Part shown: one piece after another, positions 9,601-16,844 of the stretch | Layout of the letters: each line of letters begins with the position of its first letter | Position numbering within the stretch: position 1 is the first letter of the stretch | DNA from: CAIZQW01 sp942493055 | GTDB lineage: Bacteria; Verrucomicrobiota; Kiritimatiellia; RFP12; UBA1067 | NCBI GenBank assembly: GCA_942493055.1 | Contig: OW818680.1 | Location: 3,720,001 to 3,784,000 of the forward strand | Reading direction: 5' to 3' | DNA: 64,000 nt | The notes under the pieces: model-generated | What the model saw: only the letters and a program-made list of their open reading frames with translations | Databases searched by the model: none | What the model was told of the DNA's origin: nothing | Made by a program: the position numbers and the translations under genes

Positions 9601-9738
9601 GTCGTCTATGGCGGCCTGAGCGCCTGCCTGCTCACCCTGATCGTCGTACCCACCGCCTACCTGCTGCTGGCCAAATGGCAGAAGCCTCCCCATGCCGCCG
9701 AGCGCGAGTTGGAAAAACTGGAGGCCAATCATGCGTAG
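6619..9738 (+). CDS. RND efflux transporter, AcrB/MexF-like permease
   Basis: Proton-driven inner-membrane pump of 1039 residues, the normal length for the HAE-RND family. It starts with the typical NICRFSIVRPVATIVLML helix, has a large porter domain, then a block of membrane helices. The paired aspartates needed for proton relay are in AIGMVVDDAIVVLENVHRR. A second porter domain is followed by a matching helix block (GLAAKNGILIVEFANQLRD). Four-base overlap with the adaptor gene upstream and eight-base overlap with the outer-membrane gene downstream indicate one coupled operon. Drug or bile-acid export is common for the family; the actual substrate cannot be told from sequence. Confidence 0.95.
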   Translation: MNICRFSIVRPVATIVLMLILMVFGGISLQRLTVREYPDIEIPAVSVRTSYPGASAVVIESKITQMVEDTIAGIDGIVMVESESSDGESRVTVEFAISRDIDDAANDVRDRVSRIMGALPEEADAPVISKVDVTMMPTIIVGATSTTMSRMELSDYTDRYYTDRFSVIDGVANVRIFGEQRQAMRIWLKPEAMAARNITFEDVEAALLTENVESPAGRIESTTREFTVRVSRPYSTAEEFSRLVIKRRANGDLIRMQDIADVRLEPRQVRSSFSYYGKDMSGIGGTAIGLGLYKHSKGNALIISKAATKLVEELNKTAPAGMNLFIRRDEALFINESIKEVKSSLLVSSVLVIAILFLFLGNLRAALIPSITVPISLVCSYIVLYACGYSLNILTLLALVLAIGMVVDDAIVVLENVHRRIKEGETPMVAAARGSNQVLIAVIATTAVLLAVFLPILLWEGKAGKMFTEFAVAMSAAVCFSSLVALTLTPLLCARLLKSHEEVSLVGMGVDWCMGHLERGYRAFLGMITKLKIFTTLLFATICVFVVWGWKIIPTEFEPLEDRGFFFVMMQAPEGTGFYAMNKLVDQFIPASMASFEDHELKWGLLLLPGHFGSDGAVNTARLILDFTPWRERSRTSMEVLNQTRPLLAKIPGARALPSLPTGISTRGMPVQFVIGGPDYKELLVWRDTLMQKVKGYPGFLDVDYDYKETTPQIHVQINKDRAAELGVSTKSIGGALETLLGSKRITTFVDRGQEYDVMLQAALNNRGSLADLRNIYVRSATQQEPIPLDNLVTVKEVGDAATLNRFNRMRSITLTGNVAAGYSLGQVLDFLEKTVRTELPPEVQIGYKGQSKDFKEASGSMALIFGLALLIAYLTLAAQFESFISPFVVMLTVPLGMIGALAGLWYTGATMNIYSQIGVIMLIGLAAKNGILIVEFANQLRDDGMEFEKALINAASMRLRPILMTGISTVVGAIPLLLASGAGAMSRRCLGAVVVYGGLSACLLTLIVVPTAYLLLAKWQKPPHAAERELEKLEANHA

Positions 9739-11386
9739 AGAAGTGCGTTATTTCGTTAGTGCATTAGTGCGTTATTTTTCTTCACTTCGCTCCTCCGCGA
9801 GAAACACATTGGATGTTGGACGTTCTTCAAGTTTCCAGTTTCCAGTTTCAAGTTTCAAGTTTCAAGTTTCCCTTTCCCGCATTCCCGCACTCCCGCATTC
9901 CCGCATTCGCGCAGTCACTCACTTCTCCCCTCACTTTAGAACTTTAGAACTCTCGAACTTTAGAACTGCCCTCACTTTTACCTTTTCACTTTTAGCTTTT
10001 AGCTTTTTTCCCGGCTGCACCCTCGGCCCTGATTATAAAAAGCCTGAGGTCGCAGAGCCGAAAGAGTTTCTGTCGACGGGATCCACGAACCGCACCGAGC
10101 AACTCGTCCAATGGTGGCAGAAGCTGGATGACCCTGTGTTATCGGACCTGGTGAGCGCAGGACTGACCAACAACCTCACGATCCAGTCCGGGCTTCAGCG
10201 CGTGCGCCAGTCGCGTGCGCAGATGGCCCAGGCCAAGGCTGGCTTGTGGCCCTCGTTAACAGGCCTCGCGAATTATAATTACGGACGCAAGTTCGGCAAT
10301 CCAGCGGGTGTCGGCTACAGTGCGACGGGCAGCGGGATCGTGGGCGAATGGGGCGGCACCTTTGCCGCGGGCTTCGACGCCACGTGGGAGCTGGATATCT
10401 TTGGCGGCGCGCGGCGCGAACTCGAGGCGCGGGAAGCCGAGCTTGTCGGCATGTATTATACGCAGCGCGATATCAACGTTTCTGTCGCAGCGGAAATCGC
10501 GATGGCCTATCTCAACGTCCGCATGTTCCAGAGTATCATCGAGGTGACACAGTCGAATCTGGTGACGCAGACGCACTCTGCTGAGATCACCCGTAAACGT
10601 CATCAGGCCAAGGCTGTCTCCGGCCTGGATCTGGCCAATGCCGAAGCGCAGGTGCTCTCCACGACCGCGCAGATCCCGGCGTTAGAGTCGGGATTGGCGG
10701 ATGGCATTCTTCAACTCGAACTTTTGCTGGGGGACGTTCCGAATGCGCGGAAGGCTCAATTAATCGCCTCGACAACCTTCCCCGCGCTGCCCGCAACGCT
10801 TCCGTCGCTGCTGCCCAACGAACTGCTGCGCAGGCGTCCGGACGTGCGCAAGGCCGAGGAGGCTGTGAAAGCCGCGACCGCCCGCATCGGCGTGGCCGAG
10901 GCAGAGCTCTATCCGAGGTTCGCTTTGATCGGCTCCCTGGGCGCATCGGTTCCCACGACAGGGCTGGACCAGTGGAGCGTCCTGACAGAGTCAATCCGTG
11001 TCGGTCCGCGCGTCTCCTGGAATATCTTCAGCGCCGGCCGTATCCGTGCGCAGGTCGAAGAGCGCAAAGCGCTGGCCGAGCAGGCGGTGCTGGCCTACCA
11101 GCAGACGGTGCTGGAGGCCTACACCGAAGCGGAATCCGCCTGGCAGAGTTACAACCAGGAGGCCGTGAGGGGTGACACGCTTCAAAAAGCAGTCGAGGCG
11201 AATCAGCGAGCCATCCGGATCGCCGGAGAACTTTTCAAAGCCGGGAGTACAGACTTTACAGAGGTCCTGATTGCGCAGCGCGCACTTCTGGCAGCCCAAG
11301 ATGTGCAGATGCGCCATCGCGCGCTGTTAGCTCAAAAAGTGGTCACCTTTTACAAAGCCCTCGGCGGCGGCGAAGAGGGGGAATAA
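9731..11386 (+). CDS. Outer-membrane efflux lipoprotein (NodT/OprM family) with repeat-derived N-terminus
   Basis: Outer-membrane channel of the tripartite pump. The family body starts at the lipobox FFPGC with LGPDYKKPEV directly after it (about residue 95 from ATG 9731) and contains two OEP repeats (TFAAGFDATWELDIFGGARR; RVSWNIFSAGRIRAQVEER). Family members normally have a signal peptide of about 20 residues before this point. Here about 75 extra codons come from the dispersed DNA repeats of this genome, read without a stop, and there is no ATG between the repeats and the lipobox. The gene overlaps the pump gene by eight bases. Either translation initiates at 9731 with an odd N-terminus, or at a non-ATG codon close to the signal peptide. 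An upstream in-frame ATG at 9692 lies inside the pump gene and was not chosen. Confidence 0.88.
   Translation: MRREVRYFVSALVRYFSSLRSSARNTLDVGRSSSFQFPVSSFKFQVSLSRIPALPHSRIRAVTHFSPHFRTLELSNFRTALTFTFSLLAFSFFPGCTLGPDYKKPEVAEPKEFLSTGSTNRTEQLVQWWQKLDDPVLSDLVSAGLTNNLTIQSGLQRVRQSRAQMAQAKAGLWPSLTGLANYNYGRKFGNPAGVGYSATGSGIVGEWGGTFAAGFDATWELDIFGGARRELEAREAELVGMYYTQRDINVSVAAEIAMAYLNVRMFQSIIEVTQSNLVTQTHSAEITRKRHQAKAVSGLDLANAEAQVLSTTAQIPALESGLADGILQLELLLGDVPNARKAQLIASTTFPALPATLPSLLPNELLRRRPDVRKAEEAVKAATARIGVAEAELYPRFALIGSLGASVPTTGLDQWSVLTESIRVGPRVSWNIFSAGRIRAQVEERKALAEQAVLAYQQTVLEAYTEAESAWQSYNQEAVRGDTLQKAVEANQRAIRIAGELFKAGSTDFTEVLIAQRALLAAQDVQMRHRALLAQKVVTFYKALGGGEEGE
9741..9990. repeat. Dispersed word repeats inside the efflux lipoprotein reading frame
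   Basis: Successive runs of GTGCGTTATTTCGTTAGTGC-type, CAGTTTCAAGTTTC-type, CGCATTCCCGCACTC-type and ACTTTAGAACTTTAGAAC-type words occupy the region between the pump stop codon and the lipoprotein signal peptide. The same words are purely intergenic elsewhere (for example 12.06-12.24 kb and 14.7-14.8 kb). The reading frame through them is open on the plus strand. Confidence 0.85.
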
Positions 11387-11398
11387 TGGCCTTATTAA

Positions 11399-11450
11399 AC
11401 TTGAGCGTTGCAACTTTAGAACTTTAGCATTTTAGCACTTTAGAACTTCT
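11399..11450. repeat. TTTAGAAC/TTTAGCAC word repeat
   Basis: Short run of ACTTTAGAAC and TTTTAGCAC words after the efflux operon, in the 164-base spacer before the tRNA gene. No gene is seen in the spacer. Confidence 0.65.
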
Positions 11451-11550
11451 CTAAGTTTCCTCTTTCTTCTCTTCAGGCATAATAAAATTGGATTTTCGTG
11501 CTTTCACGTTGACAATCGCCCCACGGATTTTGTAAGCTTAACGAACTTTT

Positions 11551-11626
11551 GGCGGGTTAGCTCAGTTGGTAGAGCAGTGGAATCATAATCCACGTGTCGG
11601 GGGATCGTGCCCCTCACCCGCCACCA
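11551..11626 (+). tRNA. tRNA-Met (CAT anticodon, elongator type)
   Basis: A 76-base cloverleaf with encoded CCA. Acceptor arms are GGCGGGT (11551-11557) and ACCCGCC (11616-11622); the D stem is GCTC/GAGC; the anticodon stem is GTGGA/TCCAC with loop ATCATAA and anticodon CAT at 11584-11586; the variable loop is GTGTC; the T stem is GGGGG/CCCTC with one G-T pair. The T loop reads ATCGTGC instead of the near-universal TTCRANT, lacking T54 and A58. The acceptor pairing G1-C72 excludes a typical bacterial initiator. A tRNA-Ile with lysidine-modified CAT is the alternative. Confidence 0.9.
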
Positions 11627-11633
11627 TCTTCAC

Positions 11634-11666
11634 CCCAATAAACACCCTGTGTTTGTTGGGTTTTTT
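11634..11666 (+). terminator. Intrinsic terminator after tRNA-Met
   Basis: A 12-bp stem (CCCAATAAACAC at 11634-11645 with GTGTTTGTTGGG at 11649-11660, one T-G pair) closes a 3-base loop and is followed by six T residues. It lies 8 bases after the tRNA CCA end and is the clearest terminator in the window. Confidence 0.9.
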
Positions 11667-12256
11667 GTTTTTTGAATAGACAATATCCAAGGAAAAGCCC
11701 AAGGGACCGGCGGGAGAGACTGCGTGCCTTGGATTCGTAAGAAAGGAGCGCGGGCATCTTGCCCGCTGCCACTAACTTTTCATGGGCGGTTGTAGGCACA
11801 TCGTATCCTGGGAGCGACGACGTCCCCTTCGGCACAGAGCCGGGACGGCTCTGCCACCTTGCCTTGCGAAGTTTCCAGTCGCGTCCTTTCCGTAGGGCAT
11901 GCGATGCGCAAAGTGGCTGAGGCGTCTCGCATCAGGGGAGGGACGAGCGTCTGCTCGTCCGGTCACGCAGACGCGTGACCCTGCCCTGCCTGGGAGCGCT
12001 GACGGCCACGTCGGCATGATGACGGATCGCTGCCCGGATGGCTGTTATTTTTCACGCGAAGCTATCAACTAATAAACTAACGCACCAATGAACTAACGAA
12101 CTTCTCCAACACTTTAGAACTTTAGAACTTCTTCCCGCACTTCCCCAACTCCCCATTCGCGCATTCGCGCATTCACGCATTCACGCATTCGCGCATTTCC
12201 CCAACTAACGAACTAATGCACTAACGCACTTCTCCAACCTATACTCTCATTGTCGC
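11667..12256. repeat. Gene-free repeat region: hairpin units and word repeats
   Basis: No convincing gene is present. The stretch holds hairpin units related to those near 43.45 and 50.70 kb (GCGCGGGCATCTTGCCCGC at about 11750-11769; GAGCCGGGACGGCTC near 11838), a mirrored GACGAGCG/CGCTCGTC-type area near 11940, then word repeats: AACTAACGCACC-like, TTTAGAACTTTAGAAC and a CGCATTCACGCATTC run (about 12060-12240). Confidence 0.7.
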
Positions 12257-13165
12257 TTATATATTGGGGACAGACGGGGGAATTGGATATTCAAATGGCA
12301 CGATCCCGAGTTTCTCATACAGCGCTACGATGACTTGAATGGTTGTCCAGGCTTCTTCAAAGGCGATGTCCTTGGGAAGAGTTGGATGGGACTCGTAACG
12401 TTGCCGCGTCGTATCCAAGTTCTCGGCAAATGTTTGGATGCCGGCACAATCTATAAAGCGAGATCCGCAGGCCAATCTAAACTCATGACCGGCCTTCTTC
12501 CAGAATGCGTTGTCCTTCACTTCGCGGGCACGCCGGATACGTGCCATGTCGTATAAGTCCTTCACGCGGATGGCATCACTTCTGCGCTTGATTTTCGTGA
12601 TGTAAGCAGGCAGCGAGCTGAGAAAAGCGCGCATCTTCTCGCCCGCAATCCGTTCCAACGTATAAGCGTGAACGGTCAATCCGTTTGAAAGTTCCAGATC
12701 TGATACAGCGCCTAGCCCTAATGTCTCTGGAGAGGCAATGTCGATCTCGGCATTAGGCGGTGACTTTACCGCTGGCCGGTCCGCATCGGACATGTTGATC
12801 TTAACTATATAGCCGTCCCAGTTAAAGGGGTGGGGGTCGTTTGGCGGGTTCACTTCAACAGTGACGAAGTTTAATTTGAAATGAGCAGGATCTTGCCGGG
12901 AGATGTGCTTTCTGAGTGCAACTTCACTTTGCTCTTTAAGGAACGAAAGACGATCCGCTTTTAACGGGTACTTATCTGCACATTGGACGTCCAGATTCGA
13001 GTCGAGATCAAACGATTGCCGCAAAGGCGTATCCCCCAGCCTCATATTCAGAATGCGGGCCCCTTTAAACACAAGAACAGACCTGAGGGGCTCATGTCTG
13101 GCGAACGCTTCCAGCGCAAACTCCAGCACGTTATTCCTCCACTGGTTTTGTCCTGTCTTGTTCAT
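12257..13165 (-). CDS. AbiEii-like nucleotidyltransferase toxin (divergent)
   Basis: Protein of about 302 residues, toxin partner of a type IV (AbiE-like) toxin-antitoxin pair. The nucleotidyltransferase motif is seen as VFKGARILNMRLG followed by SFDLDSNLDV, matching the FKGGTxL...SEDLD pattern of the family but with GA for GG. A later helix with KIKRRSDAIRVKDLYDMARI matches the conserved K/R...DLYD region. The first in-frame ATG (13180) overlaps the antitoxin gene by 19 bases. ATG 13165 gives the standard four-base ATGA overlap and is preferred. Family members transfer nucleotides to tRNA or GTP-related targets to halt growth; the target here is unknown. AbiEii assignment is by motif and context. 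Confidence 0.75.
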   Translation of the reverse strand: MNKTGQNQWRNNVLEFALEAFARHEPLRSVLVFKGARILNMRLGDTPLRQSFDLDSNLDVQCADKYPLKADRLSFLKEQSEVALRKHISRQDPAHFKLNFVTVEVNPPNDPHPFNWDGYIVKINMSDADRPAVKSPPNAEIDIASPETLGLGAVSDLELSNGLTVHAYTLERIAGEKMRAFLSSLPAYITKIKRRSDAIRVKDLYDMARIRRAREVKDNAFWKKAGHEFRLACGSRFIDCAGIQTFAENLDTTRQRYESHPTLPKDIAFEEAWTTIQVIVALYEKLGIVPFEYPIPPSVPNI

Positions 13166-14112
13166 GTGTAAACACCCCATGTGTCATCCAGCGATTTTGA
13201 GGGGACATCTGGAAGTAAGGGGATTGTCGGCATCTGCCCCTTCTTTACTTTTGCCTTGGCATCATTCAGGAGCTTGACTAACTGTGGGTCGACGGCCGAG
13301 TAGTTGTTATTCTCCAACATATATCCAACTCTCCGCGTAAGGTCGGACCTCCCAATCTTCAGCAAATACTCGGCTGTCCGTGCCTCGTCGAGCAGCGGCA
13401 CGCCCCGCTCCCACGCCTCAAAGACCACGGACGAACCTCCGCAACTCCAAGGCTTGTGTAGGGTATCCAGCAGCGTCTGCTCAAGCGTTGTCATGCGTAC
13501 CTGGCATGTGGGGGAAAGATGAACGGTCTGTATGCCGGGAATCAGCTGGGGATCTCGATAGGTCACATAGTAGGGGACCCCCTCGTAATTAAACAGGAGT
13601 GTGCCCAGATAGGGGGTGCGGTTGGACAGTGCTGTTTGCCCAGACGCAGACTGGAGTTGCGTTGCGCCTTTCGGTCGTGTAGGTTTTTTCAGGGATGCTA
13701 TGTGGTGATGAGGCGTCTCTTGAGTGGTCAGCTCATGATACTCGAGTGCCGTGAAGTAGCAGATGACGGAACGATCAAAAGAGACTTGGGTCGTCTGCAA
13801 GAGTTCGACAGGTGAGATCGGCGGCATAGCGCCAAGCTCCAGATAATAGACGATATGGGGCATCTTGTTTGATTGATAGTCATCAAGCTTGAGCATCTGC
13901 GCGAGCTTACTGTCCACAAGCATCCGCAACAGCTTGACCCCGGATAGCGTGGACGGTGCTTTAGTGGCCTTCCGCACGTCAACAAGCAGGCGTTTCAAGC
14001 GCGGCTCTGATAGCCATTGGATATTCGGTAAATCTGCTGACGGTTTTTTCAGTCTCTCGCCTAACTCAGCTAATATACGGGTCCACATGTCTGTTTGGAT
14101 AATTGCGTTCAT
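13162..14112 (-). CDS. AbiEi-type antitoxin / transcriptional regulator
   Basis: Protein of 316 residues immediately upstream of, and overlapping, the nucleotidyltransferase gene. The middle and C-terminal parts show the AbiEi pattern: a central region ending in VRMTTLEQTLLDTLHKPWSC, and a C-terminal stretch with DLTRRVGYMLE that matches the (R)RLGYLLE motif of AbiEi antitoxins. Such proteins neutralise the partner toxin without direct tight binding and repress their own promoter. Two long perfect inverted repeats just upstream (14123-14172 and 14247-14298) are candidate operators. It is longer than many AbiEi proteins (about 200 residues), with an extra N-terminal 100 residues. Confidence 0.72.
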   Translation of the reverse strand: MNAIIQTDMWTRILAELGERLKKPSADLPNIQWLSEPRLKRLLVDVRKATKAPSTLSGVKLLRMLVDSKLAQMLKLDDYQSNKMPHIVYYLELGAMPPISPVELLQTTQVSFDRSVICYFTALEYHELTTQETPHHHIASLKKPTRPKGATQLQSASGQTALSNRTPYLGTLLFNYEGVPYYVTYRDPQLIPGIQTVHLSPTCQVRMTTLEQTLLDTLHKPWSCGGSSVVFEAWERGVPLLDEARTAEYLLKIGRSDLTRRVGYMLENNNYSAVDPQLVKLLNDAKAKVKKGQMPTIPLLPDVPSKSLDDTWGVYT

Positions 14113-14122
14113 ACATTAATTG

Positions 14123-14172
14123 GCGTGGTACTCTCCTATAAGTTATTAATAACTTATAGGAGAGTACCACGC
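14123..14172. promoter_or_regulatory. 50-bp perfect palindrome upstream of the AbiE-like operon
   Basis: Arms of 25 bp with no spacer, centred between 14147 and 14148 (core AGTTATTAATAACT). It starts 11 bases upstream of the antitoxin ATG on the minus strand, so a transcript start, operator or cruciform function is possible. There is no T-tract, so it is not a standard terminator. Confidence 0.6.
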
Positions 14173-14246
14173 TGTGCAGCACCTTGCAAGTAGAAACGTC
14201 CACATCGTGACGGAAAATGGGGAGGCACTTAACAGGAATTAATATT

Positions 14247-14298
14247 TGTTGCTACACTGTATGCCAGTTGCTTGCAACTGGCATACAGTGTAGCAACA
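14247..14298. promoter_or_regulatory. 52-bp inverted repeat (25-bp arms, 2-base loop)
   Basis: Left arm 14247-14271 and right arm 14274-14298 are perfectly complementary around TT (outer ends TGTTGCTAC and GTAGCAACA). It lies about 130 bp upstream of the antitoxin start. The sequence is unrelated to the 14123 palindrome, though both have 25-bp arms. Confidence 0.6.
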
Positions 14299-14399
14299 GC
14301 TGAACAATTTGGCAAGTTTATTTTTAGTGAGATTCGGGTACTATTTTATCCGATACGCTAAGCCTGTAACTTGAGCGTTAAGCGTTTAATGTCTTAATT

Positions 14400-14905
14400 T
14401 CAAAAGTTAATCCTCTCGTTTATTCTTGCTTTGCAAGAGGCGGGTCCATGTCGGCAAGAAAGGTGGCGCCCACGCTCCTTTCTGATGGCAAGGCAAAGGA
14501 GAACGGACTTTCCTGTCCGTTGAACTACGGGTTGGAAAACCCGTGCCCCTTTGACACCGTTCGATGTTGGATGTTCGATGTTGGATGTTCGATGTTGGAC
14601 GTTCAACCTGTCCGCCGTTTTATCCGCCGTAGGCATCGCGAAGGTGGAAGGCATCGCGAAGGCGGATGTTGATGATTGGATATTCAAGGCATCCTGCCTG
14701 TTCTCCCAGTTTCTTGCATCACTAACGCACTATCGCACTTTCCCAACACTTTAGAACTTTAGAACTCTCGAACTTTAGAACTTCTCCCCTTCCCCCACTT
14801 CCGCACTTCCGCACTAATGAACTAACGAACTTCCCATTGTCCCCTGTCGCCCGTACGGCGGGATCTATGAGACCGCCGAACGCCTGTCAAGGCGTTGCGC
14901 TACAG
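14400..14905. repeat. Gene-free dispersed repeats including a 48-bp hairpin unit
   Basis: Contains a GTTCGATGTTGGAT run (about 14565-14610), TTTAGAACTTTAGAAC and GCACTAACG-type words (14720-14830), and a 48-bp hairpin unit at 14853-14900 (GTACGGCGGG ... AAGGCGTTGCGC) that recurs in inverted orientation at 40291-40338 with one mismatch. No gene is seen from 14113 to 15109 apart from the regulatory palindromes. Confidence 0.7.
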
Positions 14906-15060
14906 AGCGCCCCAATATCGTTAATGTTAATATGCGAATAAATGTGCCCCCCCCTTCTTCCGGTATCATTCTCCTCCCGCAGTCCGAATAGGCCCTTTAC
15001 GAATCGCGAGATCGAACAGTGTCCGACAATTGATGACAGAAAACAAAAAAAGGAGTTGGC

Positions 15061-15092
15061 TTTATAGAAAAAATAGTATATATTTCTATAAA
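15061..15092. promoter_or_regulatory. Candidate operator of the second AbiE module
   Basis: Inverted repeat TTTATAGAAA (15061-15070) and TTTCTATAAA (15083-15092), with a 12-base AT-rich spacer, ending 17 bases before the antitoxin ATG. AbiEi antitoxins repress their own promoters through inverted repeats, so this is the natural autoregulatory site. AAGAGG just after it is the ribosome-binding site. Confidence 0.6.
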
Positions 15093-15109
15093 ACTAAGAG
15101 GTATTTATC

Positions 15110-15727
15110 ATGTGTAACTCTTTACGAAGCAAGATACTATCTAGGATTCAAGGGCATGGGGGGGGGTGGGTATTTTCATCGCATGATTTTATACACGAAT
15201 TTCAGCGGTATGAGATTGACCAGACGTTGTCTTCCCTGGCTAAGAAAGGTGTTATCCGCAGGATCATGCGGGGGATTTATGACGATCCCCGCTACAGCGA
15301 GATCCTGAAAAGGCAGGTGGCTCCGGATGTGAGCCAGGTGGCTTCGGCGTTAGCCCGTAAGTTCAGGTGGACCCTCCAGCCGGAGGGGAACACTGCACTC
15401 AATGCACTGGGGCTTTCGACCCAAATCCCGGCGAAGTACTGCTATTTTTCCAGCGGCCCGAACCGCCGCTATATGATTGACGGGCAGACATTGGAGTTCA
15501 GGAAAAAATCCAGCCGCGAAACGTCCATGCGTCATCCAGAGAGCATGTTGGTCGTGCATGCACTGAAAGCATTAGGAGAGAACTACGTGACCCCGGATCT
15601 CATTTCGAAGCTTAAGGCACGATACAATGCAGACCAATGGAACAAAATCAAATCGGACACCACGACGGTCACAGGGTGGGTCTATGAGATCATCAGGAAT
15701 ATAGCGGATGAGAAGGAGGCCAGATGA
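15110..15727 (+). CDS. AbiEi-family antitoxin (DUF6088-like)
   Basis: Protein of 205 residues with an N-terminal winged-helix domain (residues about 1-60, including HDFIHEFQRYEIDQTLSSLA and KGVIRRIMRGIYDDPR) and a C-terminal AbiEi domain (NTALNALGLSTQIPAKYCYF; SMLVVHALKALG). It acts as antitoxin and self-repressor of a type IV toxin-antitoxin pair. AAGAGG lies 8 bases upstream of the ATG and an inverted repeat sits just before that. It overlaps the toxin start by four bases. Unlike the pair at 12.3-14.1 kb, this one matches the common short antitoxin form. Confidence 0.83.
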   Translation: MCNSLRSKILSRIQGHGGGWVFSSHDFIHEFQRYEIDQTLSSLAKKGVIRRIMRGIYDDPRYSEILKRQVAPDVSQVASALARKFRWTLQPEGNTALNALGLSTQIPAKYCYFSSGPNRRYMIDGQTLEFRKKSSRETSMRHPESMLVVHALKALGENYVTPDLISKLKARYNADQWNKIKSDTTTVTGWVYEIIRNIADEKEAR

Positions 15728-16701
15728 ACCGTATAGCCACAGCGTCTGAAAAGGAACGGCTTGCCATCTTCGCGGATGTCGCAGCCATCAAAAAGATTCC
15801 GGTGTCCATGATTGAGAAAGACTTTTGGGTCTGCTGGACACTTGAAAAGCTATTCACATCCCCGCCGCTATGCAAGATACTTCGCTTCAAAGGGGGGACA
15901 TCCCTGTCAAAGGTCTTTCATCTGATCCATCGCTTTTCAGAGGATATTGACCTGATCCTGGACTGGCGTTGTGTATCGGAACTCAACCCGATGGAGGAAC
16001 GCTCAAAGACGAAGCAGGACCTCTTCAACAAAGAGATTGAAGCCCTTGCTGGCACCTATATAACGCAGACGATTCTTCCGCTTATCTCAGCCGCGTGCGG
16101 GCAGTGTTGCCGGGTCACATCCGACGCTTCGGACGACCATGTCCTGAACGTCATCTATCCAGGCGTTTCCAAATCCGAGTATCTCTCACCGACTGTCAAA
16201 CTGGAGATCGGCCCCTTGGCTGCGTGGTCCCCGCATGAGACGGCCTCTTTGCAAAGTTATGTTGCCGAGTGCAATCCGGAGTTGGGCATGCAACCCGTCC
16301 AGTTCCCGACGATTTGCGCAGAACGGACGTTCTGGGAAAAAGCCACGATCCTGCATCATGAGCATCATCGGCCAGAGACGATCCAGACCCCGCCGCGTTA
16401 TTCCCGCCACTATTACGACCTTCACATGATTGGCCAGTCAGAGGTAAAGGACCGCGCATTGGCGCAAGACGACCTGCTGTCAGCGGTCGTGGCGTTCAAA
16501 CAGAAATTTTATCCCCGCGGCTGGGCGAACTATGAACAGGCTAAGCGTGGTACCTTGCGCCTGTTGCCATCACTGGCGGCGGCTCAGGCACTTGCGAAGG
16601 ATTATCAAGCCATGCGGGCGATGATTTTCGGTCCATATCCATCCTGGGAATCCATCATGGAGGGGCTTTATGAACTTGAACACGAAATCAACAGAGAATG
16701 A
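15724..16701 (+). CDS. AbiEii/AbiGii-family nucleotidyltransferase toxin
   Basis: Toxin of 325 residues with the canonical AbiEii motif: LRFKGGTSLSKVFHLIHRFS followed by EDIDLILDW (residues about 56-84). A later ERTFWEKATILHHEHHRPE segment and SRHYYDLHMI match the family's conserved Lys and (R/H)xYDL region. Family members are nucleotidyltransferases that block growth, often giving abortive infection against phage. The gene overlaps the antitoxin stop (ATGA), and its own stop overlaps a small downstream ORF. This is the more typical of the two AbiE modules here. Confidence 0.88.
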   Translation: MNRIATASEKERLAIFADVAAIKKIPVSMIEKDFWVCWTLEKLFTSPPLCKILRFKGGTSLSKVFHLIHRFSEDIDLILDWRCVSELNPMEERSKTKQDLFNKEIEALAGTYITQTILPLISAACGQCCRVTSDASDDHVLNVIYPGVSKSEYLSPTVKLEIGPLAAWSPHETASLQSYVAECNPELGMQPVQFPTICAERTFWEKATILHHEHHRPETIQTPPRYSRHYYDLHMIGQSEVKDRALAQDDLLSAVVAFKQKFYPRGWANYEQAKRGTLRLLPSLAAAQALAKDYQAMRAMIFGPYPSWESIMEGLYELEHEINRE

Positions 16702-16844
16702 AGCGGGGAGTTGAAGTGAAGGAGAATCCAGAGCAAGCCTTGTCTGTCCCCCTGTCGCCCGAATACCTTACCGCACTGCCAGATGAAAAGGTGCTAGCCT
16801 CGGAACTGGAGAAAACGCGCAAGACGTTGGAGACCAGGAAATGA
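16698..16844 (+). pseudogene. Short ORF resembling a nuclease C-terminus, containing a repeat unit
   Basis: A 48-codon ORF whose ATG overlaps the toxin stop and whose TGA overlaps the next ATG. The end (LPDEKVLASELEKTRKTLET) resembles the C-terminal tail of DUF1016/YhcG-type nuclease-domain proteins, but it is too short to be functional. The stretch coding LSVPLSP is the dispersed CTTGTCTGTCCCCCTGTCGC repeat, so the gene was probably rebuilt by a repeat-mediated deletion. Identity is tentative. Confidence 0.45.

Noticed and set aside
9692..9730. Upstream ATG 9692 as start of the efflux lipoprotein
   Set aside because: It lies inside the end of the pump gene; ATG 9731 gives the usual short operon overlap.
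15030..15308. 92-codon ORF overlapping the antitoxin start
   Set aside because: It is out of frame with the antitoxin, covers its operator and has no domain.
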